This document shows, piece by piece, positions 8,694 to 17,881 of a stretch of 64,000 nucleotides of DNA (position 1 is the stretch's first letter; every line of letters begins with the position of its first letter). The position numbers were made by a program, and so were the translations under genes. Source of the DNA: Ideonella_A sakaiensis_A (GTDB lineage Bacteria; Pseudomonadota; Gammaproteobacteria; Burkholderiales; Burkholderiaceae_C); assembly GCF_048320135.1 (NCBI RefSeq), contig NZ_CP182947.1, positions 2,418,001 through 2,482,000 of the forward strand, written 5' to 3'. The notes under the pieces were generated by a model that worked only from the letters and a program-made list of their open reading frames with translations, did not search any database and was not told where the DNA came from.

Positions 8694-9401
8694 TTAGGCC
8701 GGTGGCCGAGCGCCGAAGATCGCGGTGCCGATGCGCACCATCGTTGCACCTTCGAGGATTGCCGCATCGAGGTCGTCGCTCATGCCGATCGACAAGGTAT
8801 CGAATCGATGGCCGAGGCGGTGGCCGGCACCGGTCAGCGTGTTCATCAGTTCGCGCAACCGGCGATGCGGCTCGCGCTGTGCCTCGAGCCCGACCGCCGG
8901 CGCCGGTATCGCCATCAGCCCGCGCAGCTCGAGCCGCGGCATCGCGGCCACCGCGGCTGCCACCGCGGCGACCTCGGCCGGCGGCAGGCCGCTCTTGCTT
9001 GCCTCGCCACTGATATTGACCTGCAGGCAGATCTGCAACGGCGGCAGATCGGGCGGACGGTGTTCATTCAGCCGCTCGGCGATCTTCAGCCGATCGACCG
9101 AATCGACCCAGTCGAACGCCGCGGCGACCGCCCGCGTCTTGTTGCTCTGCAGCGGCCCGATCAGGTGCCAGACGATGCGGCTGCGCAGGTCGGCCAGCGC
9201 GGCGATCTTGTCGAGCCCTTCCTGCACATAGTTTTCGCCGAACAGTCGCTCGCCGGCATCGAATGCCGCCCTGATCTCGTCGGCGCTGCGCGTCTTGCCG
9301 ACACAAACCAGTTCGACCGAGTCGGCCGGGCGTTGCGCGGCGGCGCAGGCTTCGGCGATGCGCCGGCGCACGTGTTGTATGTTGTCGAGGATCGTCGCCA
9401 T
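8694..9401 (-). CDS. yggS: PLP homeostasis protein, YggS/PROSC family
   Basis: A 235-residue single-domain PLP-binding protein of the alanine-racemase fold. The PLP lysine is Lys36 in CVGKT, the conserved position in YggS, followed by FGENYVQEGLDKI, WHLIGPLQSNK and LSIGMSDDLDAAI. It buffers free pyridoxal phosphate and affects amino-acid pools rather than catalysing a known reaction. The ATG at 9401 fits family length; the very long open frame that continues upstream on this strand is antisense to pilT and pilU and is not coding. It is divergent from pilT by 72 nt and upstream of proC. Confidence 0.93.
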   Translation of the reverse strand: MATILDNIQHVRRRIAEACAAAQRPADSVELVCVGKTRSADEIRAAFDAGERLFGENYVQEGLDKIAALADLRSRIVWHLIGPLQSNKTRAVAAAFDWVDSVDRLKIAERLNEHRPPDLPPLQICLQVNISGEASKSGLPPAEVAAVAAAVAAMPRLELRGLMAIPAPAVGLEAQREPHRRLRELMNTLTGAGHRLGHRFDTLSIGMSDDLDAAILEGATMVRIGTAIFGARPPA

Positions 9402-9473
9402 AATGCCGCGAGCGTATCCTCTCCCGGCGCCGCCCGGCGCACCCGCGTCCGCCCCACCCAACAAGACCCGTCC

Positions 9474-10517
9474 ATGGACATCACCCAACTGCTGGCTTTT
9501 TCGGTCAAGAACAAGGCTTCGGACCTGCACCTGTCCGCCGGCCTGCCGCCGATGATCCGCGTCCATGGCGACGTGCGCCGCATCAATGTCGACCCGTTGG
9601 AGCACAAGGATGTGCACAACATGGTCTACGACATCATGAACGACACGCACCGCAAGGTGTACGAGGAATCGCTGGAATGCGACTTCTCGTTCGAGATCCA
9701 GGGGCTGGCGCGGTTCCGGGTCAATGCGTTCAACCAGAACCGCGGTGCCGGCGCGGTATTCCGCACCATCCCGAGCAAGATCCTGACGCTCGAGCAGCTG
9801 AATACGCCGAAGGTTTTTGCCGAACTGGCGCTGAAGCCGCGTGGCCTGGTGCTGGTGACCGGGCCGACCGGTTCCGGCAAATCGACGACGCTGGCGGCGA
9901 TGGTCAATCATCTGAACGAAGCCGAATACGGCCACATCCTGACGGTCGAGGATCCGATCGAATTTGTCCACGAAAGCAAGAAGTGCCTGGTCAACCAGCG
10001 CGAGGTCGGCCCGCACACGCTGTCGTTCAGCAATGCATTGCGTTCGGCACTGCGCGAGGACCCGGATGCGATCTTGGTCGGCGAGATGCGCGACCTCGAG
10101 ACGATCCGCCTTGCGCTGACCGCCGCCGAAACCGGCCACCTGGTATTCGGCACGCTGCACACCAGTTCGGCTGCAAAGACGATCGACCGCATCGTCGACG
10201 TCTTTCCGGCCGCTGAAAAGGAGATGGTGCGGGCGATGCTGTCGGAATCGCTGGTCGCGGTGATCTCGCAGACGCTGTGCAAGCTGAAGGATGGCAGCGG
10301 CCGCGTTGCCGCCCACGAGATCATGCTCGGCACACCGGCGATCCGCAACCTGATCCGCGAAGCGAAGATCGCGCAGATGTATTCGTCGATCCAGACCGGC
10401 AACAGCATGGGCATGCAGACGCTCGACCAGAACCTCGCCGACCTCGTCCGCAAAGGTGTCATTTCGCCGGCCGAGGCCCGGTCGAAGGCCAAGCTGCCGG
10501 AGAATTTCCCCGGTTGA
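9474..10517 (+). CDS. pilT: Type IV pilus retraction ATPase PilT
   Basis: A 347-residue hexameric secretion-type ATPase, beginning MDITQLLAFSVKNKASDLHLSAGLPPMIRV, the typical PilT start. Walker A is GPTGSGKST at 130-138; the Asp box GEMRDLET and His box TGHLVFGTLHTSSA follow, and the C-terminus contains the conserved AIRNLIRE motif needed for retraction. It powers pilus disassembly at the cytoplasmic base, giving twitching motility and DNA uptake. The start at 9474 replaces a false upstream extension antisense to yggS. pilU follows 66 nt downstream, the standard arrangement. Confidence 0.96.
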   Translation: MDITQLLAFSVKNKASDLHLSAGLPPMIRVHGDVRRINVDPLEHKDVHNMVYDIMNDTHRKVYEESLECDFSFEIQGLARFRVNAFNQNRGAGAVFRTIPSKILTLEQLNTPKVFAELALKPRGLVLVTGPTGSGKSTTLAAMVNHLNEAEYGHILTVEDPIEFVHESKKCLVNQREVGPHTLSFSNALRSALREDPDAILVGEMRDLETIRLALTAAETGHLVFGTLHTSSAAKTIDRIVDVFPAAEKEMVRAMLSESLVAVISQTLCKLKDGSGRVAAHEIMLGTPAIRNLIREAKIAQMYSSIQTGNSMGMQTLDQNLADLVRKGVISPAEARSKAKLPENFPG

Positions 10518-10583
10518 TCCGGCGATTGCCGGCGGCCACTGCTGATCAAATGCTGCTGCTTTGCTGCACTGAAGGACAAGCAA

Positions 10584-11720
10584 ATGGAACGTGACCAGGC
10601 ATCCAAATTCGTCAATGACCTGCTGCGCCTGATGGTCAGCCGCAACGGCTCCGACCTGTTCCTGACCGCCGATTTTCCGCCGGCGATCAAGGTCGACGGC
10701 AAGGTGACGAAGGTCTCGCCGCAGCCGCTGACCGGGCAGCACACGCTGGCACTCGCGCGCGCGGTGATGAACGACAAGCAGGCGGCCGAATTCGAGCGCA
10801 CGAAGGAGTGCAATTTCGCGATCTCGCCGCAGGGCATCGGCCGCTTCCGCTGCAATGCCTTCGTGCAGCAGGCGCATGTGGGCATCGTGATGCGGACGAT
10901 CCCGCAGACGCTGCCGACGATCGACACGCTGAAGCTGCCCGAGGTGCTGAAGGAAATCGCGATGACCAAACGCGGGCTGGTCATCTTCGTCGGCGCCACC
11001 GGCTCCGGCAAGAGCACCTCGCTGGCGGCGATGGTCAACTACCGCAACGAGAATTCGCACGGCCACATCATCACGCTCGAAGACCCGGTCGAATTCGTCC
11101 ACCCGCACAAGAACTGCATCATCACGCAGCGCGAGGTCGGCATCGATACAGAAGGCTGGGAGCCGGCGCTGAAAAATGCGCTGCGCCAGGCGCCCGACGT
11201 GATCCTGATGGGCGAGATCCGCGACCGCGAGTCGATGGACCATGCGGTGGCTTTTGCCGAGACTGGCCACCTCTGCATGGCAACGATGCACGCAAACAGC
11301 GCCAACCAGGCGCTCGACCGCATCATCAACTTCTTCCCCGAGGAGCGGCGCGCGCAGCTGCTGATGGACTTGTCGCTGAACCTGAAGGGCCTGGTCTCGC
11401 AACGGCTGCTGCCGCTGCAGGAGGGCAAGGGCCGGGTTGCCGCCGTCGAGGTGATGCTCAATTCGCCGCTGATCTCGGACCTGATCTTCAAGGGCGACGT
11501 CACCGAGATCAAGGAGATCATGAAGCGCTCGCGCGAACTCGGCATGCAGACCTTCGACCAGAGCCTGTTCGACCTCTACGAAGCGAACCAGATCACGCTC
11601 GAGGATGCGCTGCGCAATGCCGACTCGCTGAACGACCTGCGGCTGAACATCAAGCTGAACAGCAAGCGGGCGAAGAATACCGACCTGTCGGCCGGTACCG
11701 AACACCTGGCGATCATGTGA
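10584..11720 (+). CDS. pilU: Type IV pilus ATPase PilU
   Basis: A 378-residue paralogue of PilT starting MERDQASKFVNDLLRLMVSRNGSDLFLTADFPPAIKVDG. Walker A is GATGSGKST from residue 137, with GEIRDRESMDHA and ETGHLCMATMHANSANQAL as the Asp and His boxes. PilU lacks the AIRNLIRE element of PilT and has SPLISDLIFKGDVTEIKEIM in that place, which separates the two paralogues. It works with PilT to boost retraction force. A small gap (16 nt) separates it from the dehydrogenase gene, which may be cotranscribed though functionally unrelated. Confidence 0.95.
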   Translation: MERDQASKFVNDLLRLMVSRNGSDLFLTADFPPAIKVDGKVTKVSPQPLTGQHTLALARAVMNDKQAAEFERTKECNFAISPQGIGRFRCNAFVQQAHVGIVMRTIPQTLPTIDTLKLPEVLKEIAMTKRGLVIFVGATGSGKSTSLAAMVNYRNENSHGHIITLEDPVEFVHPHKNCIITQREVGIDTEGWEPALKNALRQAPDVILMGEIRDRESMDHAVAFAETGHLCMATMHANSANQALDRIINFFPEERRAQLLMDLSLNLKGLVSQRLLPLQEGKGRVAAVEVMLNSPLISDLIFKGDVTEIKEIMKRSRELGMQTFDQSLFDLYEANQITLEDALRNADSLNDLRLNIKLNSKRAKNTDLSAGTEHLAIM

Positions 11721-11736
11721 CGAGGCGGCGCAACGG

Positions 11737-12630
11737 ATGACGGGCAAAGACTACGGCAAGATCGATTCGCAACGCGTTGCCTTCATTGGCCTCGGCGTGA
11801 TGGGTTATCCGATGGCAGGCCACCTCGCGGGCGCCGGTCATCAGGTCACGGTCTACAACCGCAATCCCAAGCGCGCGGCCGCCTGGGTCGAGGAATTCGG
11901 CGGCAAGTCCGCACCGTCACCACGCGCCGCGAGCGAGCAGGCGGCACTCGTCTTCTGCTGCGTCGGCAACGACGACGACCTGCGCTCGGTCGTGCTCGGC
12001 GACAGCGGCGCTTTTGCCGGCATGGCGCCGGGCGCCACCTTCGTCGACCACACGACCGCTTCGGCCGACGTTGCGCGCGAGCTGGCGCAGCAGGCCAGCG
12101 AGCGCGGCCTGTTCTTCATCGATGCGCCGGTCTCCGGCGGCAATGTCGGCGCAATCAACGGCGCATTGACGGTGATGTGCGGCGGCGACGAACAGGCATT
12201 TTCTCGGATGCAGCCGGTCGCGATGGCGTTTGCGAAAGCCGTGACCCGGCTCGGCGACAGCGGCGCCGGACAGCTGGCGAAGATGGTGAACCAGATTGCG
12301 GTGGCCGGGCTGGTGCAGGGCCTGGCCGAGGCGATCGCCTTCGGCCAGAAGGCCGGCCTCGACATGAAGGCCGTGCTCGACGTGATCGGCAAGGGCGCAG
12401 CGCAGAGCTGGCAGATGGACAACCGCGGCCCGACGATGATCGACAACCAGTTCGACTTCGGCTTTGCCGTCGACCTGATGCGCAAGGACCTCGGCCTGGT
12501 GCTCGACGAGGCGCGCAACAACGGCGCCCGGTTGCCGGTGACGGCGCTGGTCGACCAGTTTTATGCCGACATTCAGGCAAGCGGTGGGAACCGCTTGGAT
12601 ACGTCGAGTCTGATCACGCGGCTGAAATAA
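11737..12630 (+). CDS. NAD(P)-dependent beta-hydroxyacid dehydrogenase (3-hydroxyisobutyrate dehydrogenase family)
   Basis: A 297-residue two-domain enzyme. The Rossmann motif is FIGLGVMGYPMAGHLAGAG near residues 16-32, followed by the substrate motif FIDAPVSGGNVGAINGALTVMCGG and the catalytic-lysine segment GQLAKMVNQIAVAGLVQGLAEA. Family members oxidise 3-hydroxyisobutyrate or reduce tartronate or glyoxylate semialdehydes; the exact substrate cannot be read from sequence. The start at 11737 leaves a short N-terminal extension; no strong ribosome-binding site is seen. It follows pilU by 16 nt. The 223 nt after it up to the secretion operon hold no gene I can support. Confidence 0.88.
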   Translation: MTGKDYGKIDSQRVAFIGLGVMGYPMAGHLAGAGHQVTVYNRNPKRAAAWVEEFGGKSAPSPRAASEQAALVFCCVGNDDDLRSVVLGDSGAFAGMAPGATFVDHTTASADVARELAQQASERGLFFIDAPVSGGNVGAINGALTVMCGGDEQAFSRMQPVAMAFAKAVTRLGDSGAGQLAKMVNQIAVAGLVQGLAEAIAFGQKAGLDMKAVLDVIGKGAAQSWQMDNRGPTMIDNQFDFGFAVDLMRKDLGLVLDEARNNGARLPVTALVDQFYADIQASGGNRLDTSSLITRLK

Positions 12631-12853
12631 CGCGGTGCGCGGCGGCGCACGAGTGGTCGCTTGTCGCGGCGACCGACACCGCTTCGGCCACTGCGCCGCC
12701 CGCTCCTGCGCAAGAGGGCCCTCCCGCGGCCACCCCAAGTGGGGATAACGCGCCGGAATTCGCTGCATAGACTGGATCGCAATCGCAACGACGGACAGTG
12801 CGGCGATCCGGCTCTTCGATTCGAAGTGCAGGAACAGTTGGCTGTCAATTGCC

Positions 12854-15058
12854 GTGACTGCCAGCCATATCCTGCCTGCCGGACCAGGAATCTTCTCTGC
12901 CGACGATCCACCGCGCGCCGCGCCTGCACCGGCGCGGGGCGATCGATCGGGCTGGCACGCGTTGTGCCTGCTTGCCCGCCTGCACCAGACCGCCGCCGAC
13001 CCAGACCAGCTGCGGCATCAGCTTGCGCATCCGGCGGATGCGCCGGTCACGCTCGATGATCTGCTGCTCGGCGTGCGGCAGCTTGGCCTGAAAGGGCGCT
13101 GCTGCACCTCATCGACCGAACGGCTGCAGCACATCGGATTGCCGGCGATCGCCGCAATGCGCGACGGCAGTTTTGCGCTGCTCGCGCAATGCGATGGCCA
13201 GCGCGTGCTGCTGCAGGAGTTCTGCGAAACCGAGCACAGCCGGCCAAAGATCGAGCCGCTCGACAGTTTTGCCCAGCGCTGGAGCGGCCGCCTGCTGCTC
13301 GTCACCAGCCGCGCGTCGCTGGTCGGCGAGATGGCGCGATTCGATTTCAGCTGGTTTGTGCCGGCGATCGTCAAATACCGCCGGCTGTTCGGCGAGGTGC
13401 TGGTCGTCTCGCTGTTCCTGCAGTTGTTTGCGCTGGTATCGCCGCTGTTTTTCCAGGTCGTGATGGACAAGGTGCTGGTGCACCACGGACTGACGACACT
13501 CGATGTGCTGGTGATCGGCCTGCTCGTTGTCGTCACCTTCGAAAGCGTGCTGACCGGCCTGCGCAGCTACCTGTTCAGCCATACCAGCAGCCGCATCGAT
13601 GTCGAGCTGGGCGCGCGCTTGTTCCGCCACCTGCTGAATCTGCCGCTGGCATGGTTCGAGGCGCGCCGGGTCGGCGACTCGGTTGCCCGCGTCCGCGAGC
13701 TCGAGAACATCCGCAGTTTTCTGACCGGCCAGTCGATCTCGCTGCTGCTCGACCTGCTGTTCTCGGTGATCTTCATCGCGGTGATGTTTGCCTACAGCAC
13801 GCCGTTGACCTTGATCGTGCTCGCCAGCCTGCCGCTGTATGTCGCGCTGAGCCTGATGATCGTGCCGGTGCTGCGCGGCCGGCTGAACGTCAAGTTTGCA
13901 CGGGGTGCGGAAAACCAGGCCTTGCTGGTCGAGACGGTCAGCGGCATCCAGACGGTCAAGGCCGGCGCACTCGAGCCGGCGCTGGCCAGGCGCTGGGACC
14001 AGCAGCTGGCTGCCTATGTCTCGGCCAGTTTCAGAACACAGACGCTGGCGACTTGCGGCCATGAAGGCGTCGCGCTGGTCGGCAAGCTGACCAGCGCGGT
14101 GATGCTCTGGTACGGCGCCAGGCTGGTGATGGAACAGCAGCTCAGCGTCGGCCAGTTCGTCGCGTTCAGCATGTTTGCGCAGCGCGTTGCGCAACCGATC
14201 CTGCGAATGGCGCAGACCTGGACCGACTTCCAGCAGGTCGGCATTTCGATGGCAAGGCTCGGCGACATCCTCGACACGCGCACCGAAGTGCCGAGCCGGG
14301 CCTCCGGTCAGCTGGCGCCGATCCGCGGACAGGTCCGCTTCGATGCGGTCAGCTTCCGTTATCGGCCGCAGTCGCCGCTGGTGCTGCATGGGCTGGATCT
14401 GGCGGTAGAAGCCGGCCAGGTGATCGGCATCGTCGGACGGTCCGGCTCCGGCAAAAGCACGCTGACCAAACTGGTGCAGCGGCTTTACTCCCCGGAACAC
14501 GGCAGGGTGCTGATCGACGGCATCGACATCGCGGCAATCGACGCGACGCAGCTGCGCCGGCAGATCGGCGTCGTGCTGCAGGAAAACCTGCTGTTCAACC
14601 GCAGCGTGCGAGAAAACATCGCGATCGCGGATCCGGCCGCGCCGATCGAACTGGTGGTGCAGGTGGCACGGCTGGCCGGCGCCCACGATTTCATCTGCCA
14701 GCTGCCCGACGGCTACGACACGGTCGTCGGCGAGCAGGGCACTGGACTGTCCGGTGGCCAGCGCCAGCGCATCGCGATCGCGCGCGCCTTGTTCACCGAT
14801 CCACGCATCCTGATCCTCGACGAGGCAACCAGCGCACTTGATTACGAAAGCGAGGCCGCGTTGCAGGCCAACATGGCGGCCATCTGCGCCGGCCGCACGG
14901 TGATCGTGATCGCGCACCGCTTGAGCTCGGTGCGGCATGCGCATCGGATCGTCGTGCTCGATCAGGGCCGAATTGCAGAGTCGGGAACCCATGACGAACT
15001 GCTGCGCACGCATGGCCTGTACGCCCATCTGTGGGCGATGCAGGCGGGAGTACGGTGA
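12854..15058 (+). CDS. Type I secretion ABC transporter, HlyB/LapB type
   Basis: A 734-residue exporter half-molecule from a GTG at 12854. Residues about 30-150 form a C39-like domain; where active C39 peptidases carry a catalytic Cys the sequence is SGWHALCLLARLH, suggesting the inactive form typical of RTX exporters, which binds the unfolded cargo. Six membrane helices follow (about 165-430). The nucleotide-binding domain has Walker A GRSGSGKST from residue 528, signature LSGGQRQR at 632-639 and ILILDEATSAL. It should pair with HlyD and a TolC-type outer-membrane protein; no tolC is in the window. Its stop overlaps the hlyD start (TGATG). The likely cargo is the RTX protein at 21-30 kb. Confidence 0.92.
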   Translation: MTASHILPAGPGIFSADDPPRAAPAPARGDRSGWHALCLLARLHQTAADPDQLRHQLAHPADAPVTLDDLLLGVRQLGLKGRCCTSSTERLQHIGLPAIAAMRDGSFALLAQCDGQRVLLQEFCETEHSRPKIEPLDSFAQRWSGRLLLVTSRASLVGEMARFDFSWFVPAIVKYRRLFGEVLVVSLFLQLFALVSPLFFQVVMDKVLVHHGLTTLDVLVIGLLVVVTFESVLTGLRSYLFSHTSSRIDVELGARLFRHLLNLPLAWFEARRVGDSVARVRELENIRSFLTGQSISLLLDLLFSVIFIAVMFAYSTPLTLIVLASLPLYVALSLMIVPVLRGRLNVKFARGAENQALLVETVSGIQTVKAGALEPALARRWDQQLAAYVSASFRTQTLATCGHEGVALVGKLTSAVMLWYGARLVMEQQLSVGQFVAFSMFAQRVAQPILRMAQTWTDFQQVGISMARLGDILDTRTEVPSRASGQLAPIRGQVRFDAVSFRYRPQSPLVLHGLDLAVEAGQVIGIVGRSGSGKSTLTKLVQRLYSPEHGRVLIDGIDIAAIDATQLRRQIGVVLQENLLFNRSVRENIAIADPAAPIELVVQVARLAGAHDFICQLPDGYDTVVGEQGTGLSGGQRQRIAIARALFTDPRILILDEATSALDYESEAALQANMAAICAGRTVIVIAHRLSSVRHAHRIVVLDQGRIAESGTHDELLRTHGLYAHLWAMQAGVR

Positions 15059-15241
15059 TGAGCGGCGCAGCACAGCAGCATCCGGCCATTGAATTGCTCG
15101 CGCGCTACCGGGCGGTTTTCGCCGCCGCCTGGGCCGCACGCCTCGAGCTGGCCGGCCCGCGCCGCCTCGCCAGCGAGCTGGCCTTTCTTCCGGCCGCACT
15201 CAGCCTGCAGGAGACACCGGCGCATCCTGCGCCGCGGCGGG
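15058..15241 (+). pseudogene. Type I secretion adaptor HlyD, 5' fragment (split by the IS21-family element)
   Basis: The first 61 codons of an HlyD-family periplasmic adaptor, starting at the ATG that overlaps the hlyB stop. The fragment ends in LQETPAHPAPRR, the usual sequence just before the HlyD membrane helix, and is then cut by the insertion element. Translation would run on into the element and stop at 15306. Joining 15241 directly to 17882 restores an uninterrupted 475-codon frame, so the gene was intact before insertion. This fragment holds the cytoplasmic N-terminus, which in HlyD contributes to substrate recruitment; without the rest it cannot function. Confidence 0.92.
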
Positions 15242-15290
15242 TGGCCGGCGTCAACTATCCTGACCGCTCGACGACAACTATCTTGGCCGG
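15242..15290. repeat. IS21-family left terminal inverted repeat
   Basis: Begins TGGCCGGCG and ends CTTGGCCGG; aligns over 49 positions without gaps to the reverse complement of 17827-17875. It is preceded by the GGCGGG target duplicate. Confidence 0.85.
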
Positions 15291-15445
15291 TGGAACGTGG
15301 GCGTAGTTGTCGTTGATCGGTGCCTTGGTTTTGGTTTTGTTGATCTCCTTCGTCGTCGAGCGGTGGGCAAGTCACGGACCCCGCAGGGGCTGTCCACAGG
15401 CTTGTCCTGTGGGCAGGTGACTTGTCCACCGCGGCTTCCCCGCGC

Positions 15446-16264
15446 TCAGGTTGCGTGGTCGGTCGCTGTAGTTGTCGTCGGTCTCGCGTTGGTCCTTCTC
15501 CCGCTGGGCTGTGCCGCGTGCGCCGCCCGTCGGCGATAGCTCTCCACATTCATTTCCAAGATCGTCGAGTGATGCACGAGCCGGTCGACTGCGGCCAGGG
15601 TCATCGCCGGGTCGACGAACACGTCGCTCCACTGCGAGAACGGCGTGTTGGCGGTGATCGCAAGGCTCTTGCGTTCGTATCGCTCGGCGATCAACTCGAA
15701 CAGCACCGAGGTCTCGGCCTGATCGCGACGAACGTAGCTCAGATCGTCCAGGATCAGCAGGTCGAAGCGGTCGAGCCTGGCCAGTTCCTGCGGCAGCCGC
15801 AGGTCGCGCCGGGCCGCCTGCAGGCGCTGTACAAGGTCACTGCACCGGGTGAACAGCACCCGGCGCCCGGCATCGACGAGTGCGTGACCGAGCCCGCTCA
15901 CCAGATGGCTCTTGCCGACGCCCGGCGGGCCGAACAGCAGCACATTGGCGCCGCGGTCGATCCACTCATGACCTTCGGCCAACGCCATCACCTGAGCCTT
16001 GGAGACGCTCGGTACCGCCGCGAAGTCGAAGCTCGACAATCGCTTGTCCGGCGTCAGGCAGGATTCGGCGCGGTGGCGGTCGATGCGGCGGAACTCGCGC
16101 TCGGCGATCTCATGCTCCATCAGCGCTTCCAGCAGCCGATGTCCGGGCCAGCCCTCACGGTCGGACTGCGCGCACAGGTCGTCGGCCAGTCGCTTGATCG
16201 TGGGCAGTCGCAGTTCGGTGAGCATCAGCGCCAGGCGCCCGGATGGCAGCGTCGTCGCACTCAT
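15446..16264 (-). CDS. istB: IS21 helper ATPase IstB
   Basis: A 272-residue AAA+ ATPase with Walker A GPPGVGKSH and Walker B LLILDDLSYV, followed by ITANTPFSQW, all characteristic of IstB. It forms an ATP-dependent oligomer that loads on target DNA and activates the IstA transposase. Its ATG overlaps the end of istA by 4 nt (ATGA), giving the translational coupling usual in this family. The C-terminal tail after about residue 250 is rich in Arg, Thr and Ala and looks unstructured. No frameshift or early stop is seen, so the protein is probably functional. Confidence 0.95.
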   Translation of the reverse strand: MSATTLPSGRLALMLTELRLPTIKRLADDLCAQSDREGWPGHRLLEALMEHEIAEREFRRIDRHRAESCLTPDKRLSSFDFAAVPSVSKAQVMALAEGHEWIDRGANVLLFGPPGVGKSHLVSGLGHALVDAGRRVLFTRCSDLVQRLQAARRDLRLPQELARLDRFDLLILDDLSYVRRDQAETSVLFELIAERYERKSLAITANTPFSQWSDVFVDPAMTLAAVDRLVHHSTILEMNVESYRRRAAHAAQPSGRRTNARPTTTTATDHAT

Positions 16265-17754
16265 GGCGACACCTCGATCAGTACGTCGTAGTCCTGCAGC
16301 GGCGGCAACTGCACCGACACCGCCGGCAATTCGACGATGGGCGGTTTCAGTAGCGCGCTCAGCGCATTCAGATCGGGCAATTGGTCGAGCTCGATCAGCT
16401 GCTCAAGTTCCTCGGCGAGTTGTGCCTCATGGCCGTCGGCGGCCAACGAGAGCAGGCCCACGATCGTCTTGCAGGCTTCGCGCTCTGCAAGTGCTGCTGA
16501 CAGGCGTTCCCAGGTGCGGCGGTAGATGTCGCGGGGGAATACCGCATCGCGCAGCACCCAGCGGGCGAAGGCGCCGGGCTTGCGCCTGAGCGCGGCCACC
16601 AGGTGCCTATAGTCGATGTTGCGCGGGTGCCGCTGGCCGTCGCGGTGGGTCGCGCGGCTGCGCTCGAGCACGCATTGGCCGCCCAGCCAGCACTCGATGT
16701 GCTGCGCATACTGGCGAACCGTCAGGCGGTGTCCGATCAGTTGGCTTGGCGCGCTGTACTGCACGCCCTTGACGGTGAAGATGGCGTATTTGCTGACCCG
16801 CGCCGGGAACTCCTCGTACTCAGCCGTGCGGCGCGCCGGCAGCGGCCGTAGCATGGTCCGCTCGACGGCCAGCCGGGTGACGGCGCGGGCATTGAATCGC
16901 TGCACGATGGTCTCGACGAAGGCCTCGTAGTCGGCGCGCTCGTCGAAGCGACGGGTACCGCGCAACCGCAACGCCTGGTCGAGCGCGGTCTTGAGCGAAT
17001 CGTGTCGCGACTCGATGGAGCCGTTCTCATGCGACTGGCTCGGATTGCAGCGGCTCGCGCGCATGCCGTAGTGCTGGCACAGACCCTCGTACCGGCGGGT
17101 CAGCTCCTGCGCCTCGGCCAGGTTGTTGAACGCCGCCGACAGGCTGTCGGTGCGATGCTCCTCCGGCACCCCGCCCAGCCGCCACAGCGCGGCCTGTAGT
17201 CCGCCGGACAACGCGGCGAAGCTCTCGCCTTCAGTGAGAACGACGGCGTGCCGCCATCCCGAATGCGCGAGCGCGAACTGGTACAGCCGGTGATCGAAAG
17301 CGACCCCGTCGATCTTCACCTGCAGGTCGTCGGCGACGGTGAAGTCGGACAGTCCCAGTCTGCCTGGCGGATGCTCCTGGGCGAAGTAAACGTCGCGTTC
17401 GGCGCCATGCACGGCGCGCCACTGGCGGACGCGGCGCTGCAGCGTACGAAGCACGGCACCTCCGTACTGGCCAGGATGCCGGCGCTGCAGTTCCTCCAGC
17501 AGCGTCACGGCGTTGAGTTGCGCGTCCGCCCGCAGCAGCGGGACGACTTCAGCCTCCCACACCTCGGCCAGTGGATCCGATCGGGTCCGCCAGCTCCTGG
17601 CTGGCCGTTGCGAAGGCAGTTGACCGGCATCTTCGATGCGTCGCGCACTGCGTTCGCTGATTCCCGCCTTGGCGGCGGCCGCCACCTGCGGGAGTTTGTT
17701 GCGATGTTGTTTGTACTTGAGCACTTGGTGGTCCGTGATTCTCTTGCCGGGCAT
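16261..17754 (-). CDS. istA: IS21-family transposase IstA
   Basis: A 497-residue DDE transposase read from ATG 17754 (MPGKRITDHQVLKYKQHRN), which matches the usual IstA start; the frame is open to an upstream ATG at 17826, so the start is not certain. An N-terminal helix-turn-helix region (about 10-60) precedes the catalytic core. The acidic triad candidates are Asp in RLGLSDFT, Asp in RTDSLSAAF and Glu in HENGSIES. The C-terminal beta-barrel region follows. It cuts and joins the element's ends. The gene reaches almost to the right end of the element, as usual in IS21. Confidence 0.94.
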   Translation of the reverse strand: MPGKRITDHQVLKYKQHRNKLPQVAAAAKAGISERSARRIEDAGQLPSQRPARSWRTRSDPLAEVWEAEVVPLLRADAQLNAVTLLEELQRRHPGQYGGAVLRTLQRRVRQWRAVHGAERDVYFAQEHPPGRLGLSDFTVADDLQVKIDGVAFDHRLYQFALAHSGWRHAVVLTEGESFAALSGGLQAALWRLGGVPEEHRTDSLSAAFNNLAEAQELTRRYEGLCQHYGMRASRCNPSQSHENGSIESRHDSLKTALDQALRLRGTRRFDERADYEAFVETIVQRFNARAVTRLAVERTMLRPLPARRTAEYEEFPARVSKYAIFTVKGVQYSAPSQLIGHRLTVRQYAQHIECWLGGQCVLERSRATHRDGQRHPRNIDYRHLVAALRRKPGAFARWVLRDAVFPRDIYRRTWERLSAALAEREACKTIVGLLSLAADGHEAQLAEELEQLIELDQLPDLNALSALLKPPIVELPAVSVQLPPLQDYDVLIEVSP

Positions 17755-17826
17755 TTCCGGGGTCTCGACGTGTTCGATGACCCCACGGTAAGCCCCGCGT
17801 CCCGGACCTGCCGGCTTCGGCCTCAA

Positions 17827-17875
17827 CCGGCCAAGATAGTTGTCGTCAGCCGGCCAAGATCATTGTCGCCAACCA
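17827..17875. repeat. IS21-family right terminal inverted repeat
   Basis: Ends in CGCCAACCA; its reverse complement matches the left end. A second internal copy of the CGGCCAAGAT motif lies in it, 27 nt from the first, as in multi-repeat IS21 ends. The GGCGGG target duplicate follows at 17876-17881. Confidence 0.85.
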
Positions 17876-17881
17876 GGCGGG

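Larger units (their letters stand above)
15242..17875. mobile_element. IS21-family insertion sequence, complete (2634 bp)
   Basis: The element begins TGG and ends CCA, with 49-bp imperfect terminal inverted repeats at 15242-15290 and 17827-17875 (39 of 49 positions match by eye; the inner 21 are identical). Within each end the short motif ATCTTGGCCGG recurs, as expected for the multiple end repeats of IS21 elements. It is flanked by the 6-bp direct repeat GGCGGG (15236-15241 and 17876-17881), a proper target duplication. It carries istA and istB on the minus strand, both apparently intact, so it may still transpose. It sits inside codon 62 of hlyD. Confidence 0.93.

Noticed and set aside
8694..11747. 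Minus-strand frame of 1017 codons
   Set aside because: Only its last 235 codons (from 9401) are YggS. The rest is antisense to pilT and pilU.
13109..15199. Minus-strand frame of 696 codons
   Set aside because: Antisense to the ABC transporter gene, with low-complexity Gln/Arg/Asp composition and no motif.
15242..15445. Possible passenger gene at the left end of the IS element
   Set aside because: Only short frames without ribosome-binding sites; the sequence is made of terminal repeats and non-coding end DNA.
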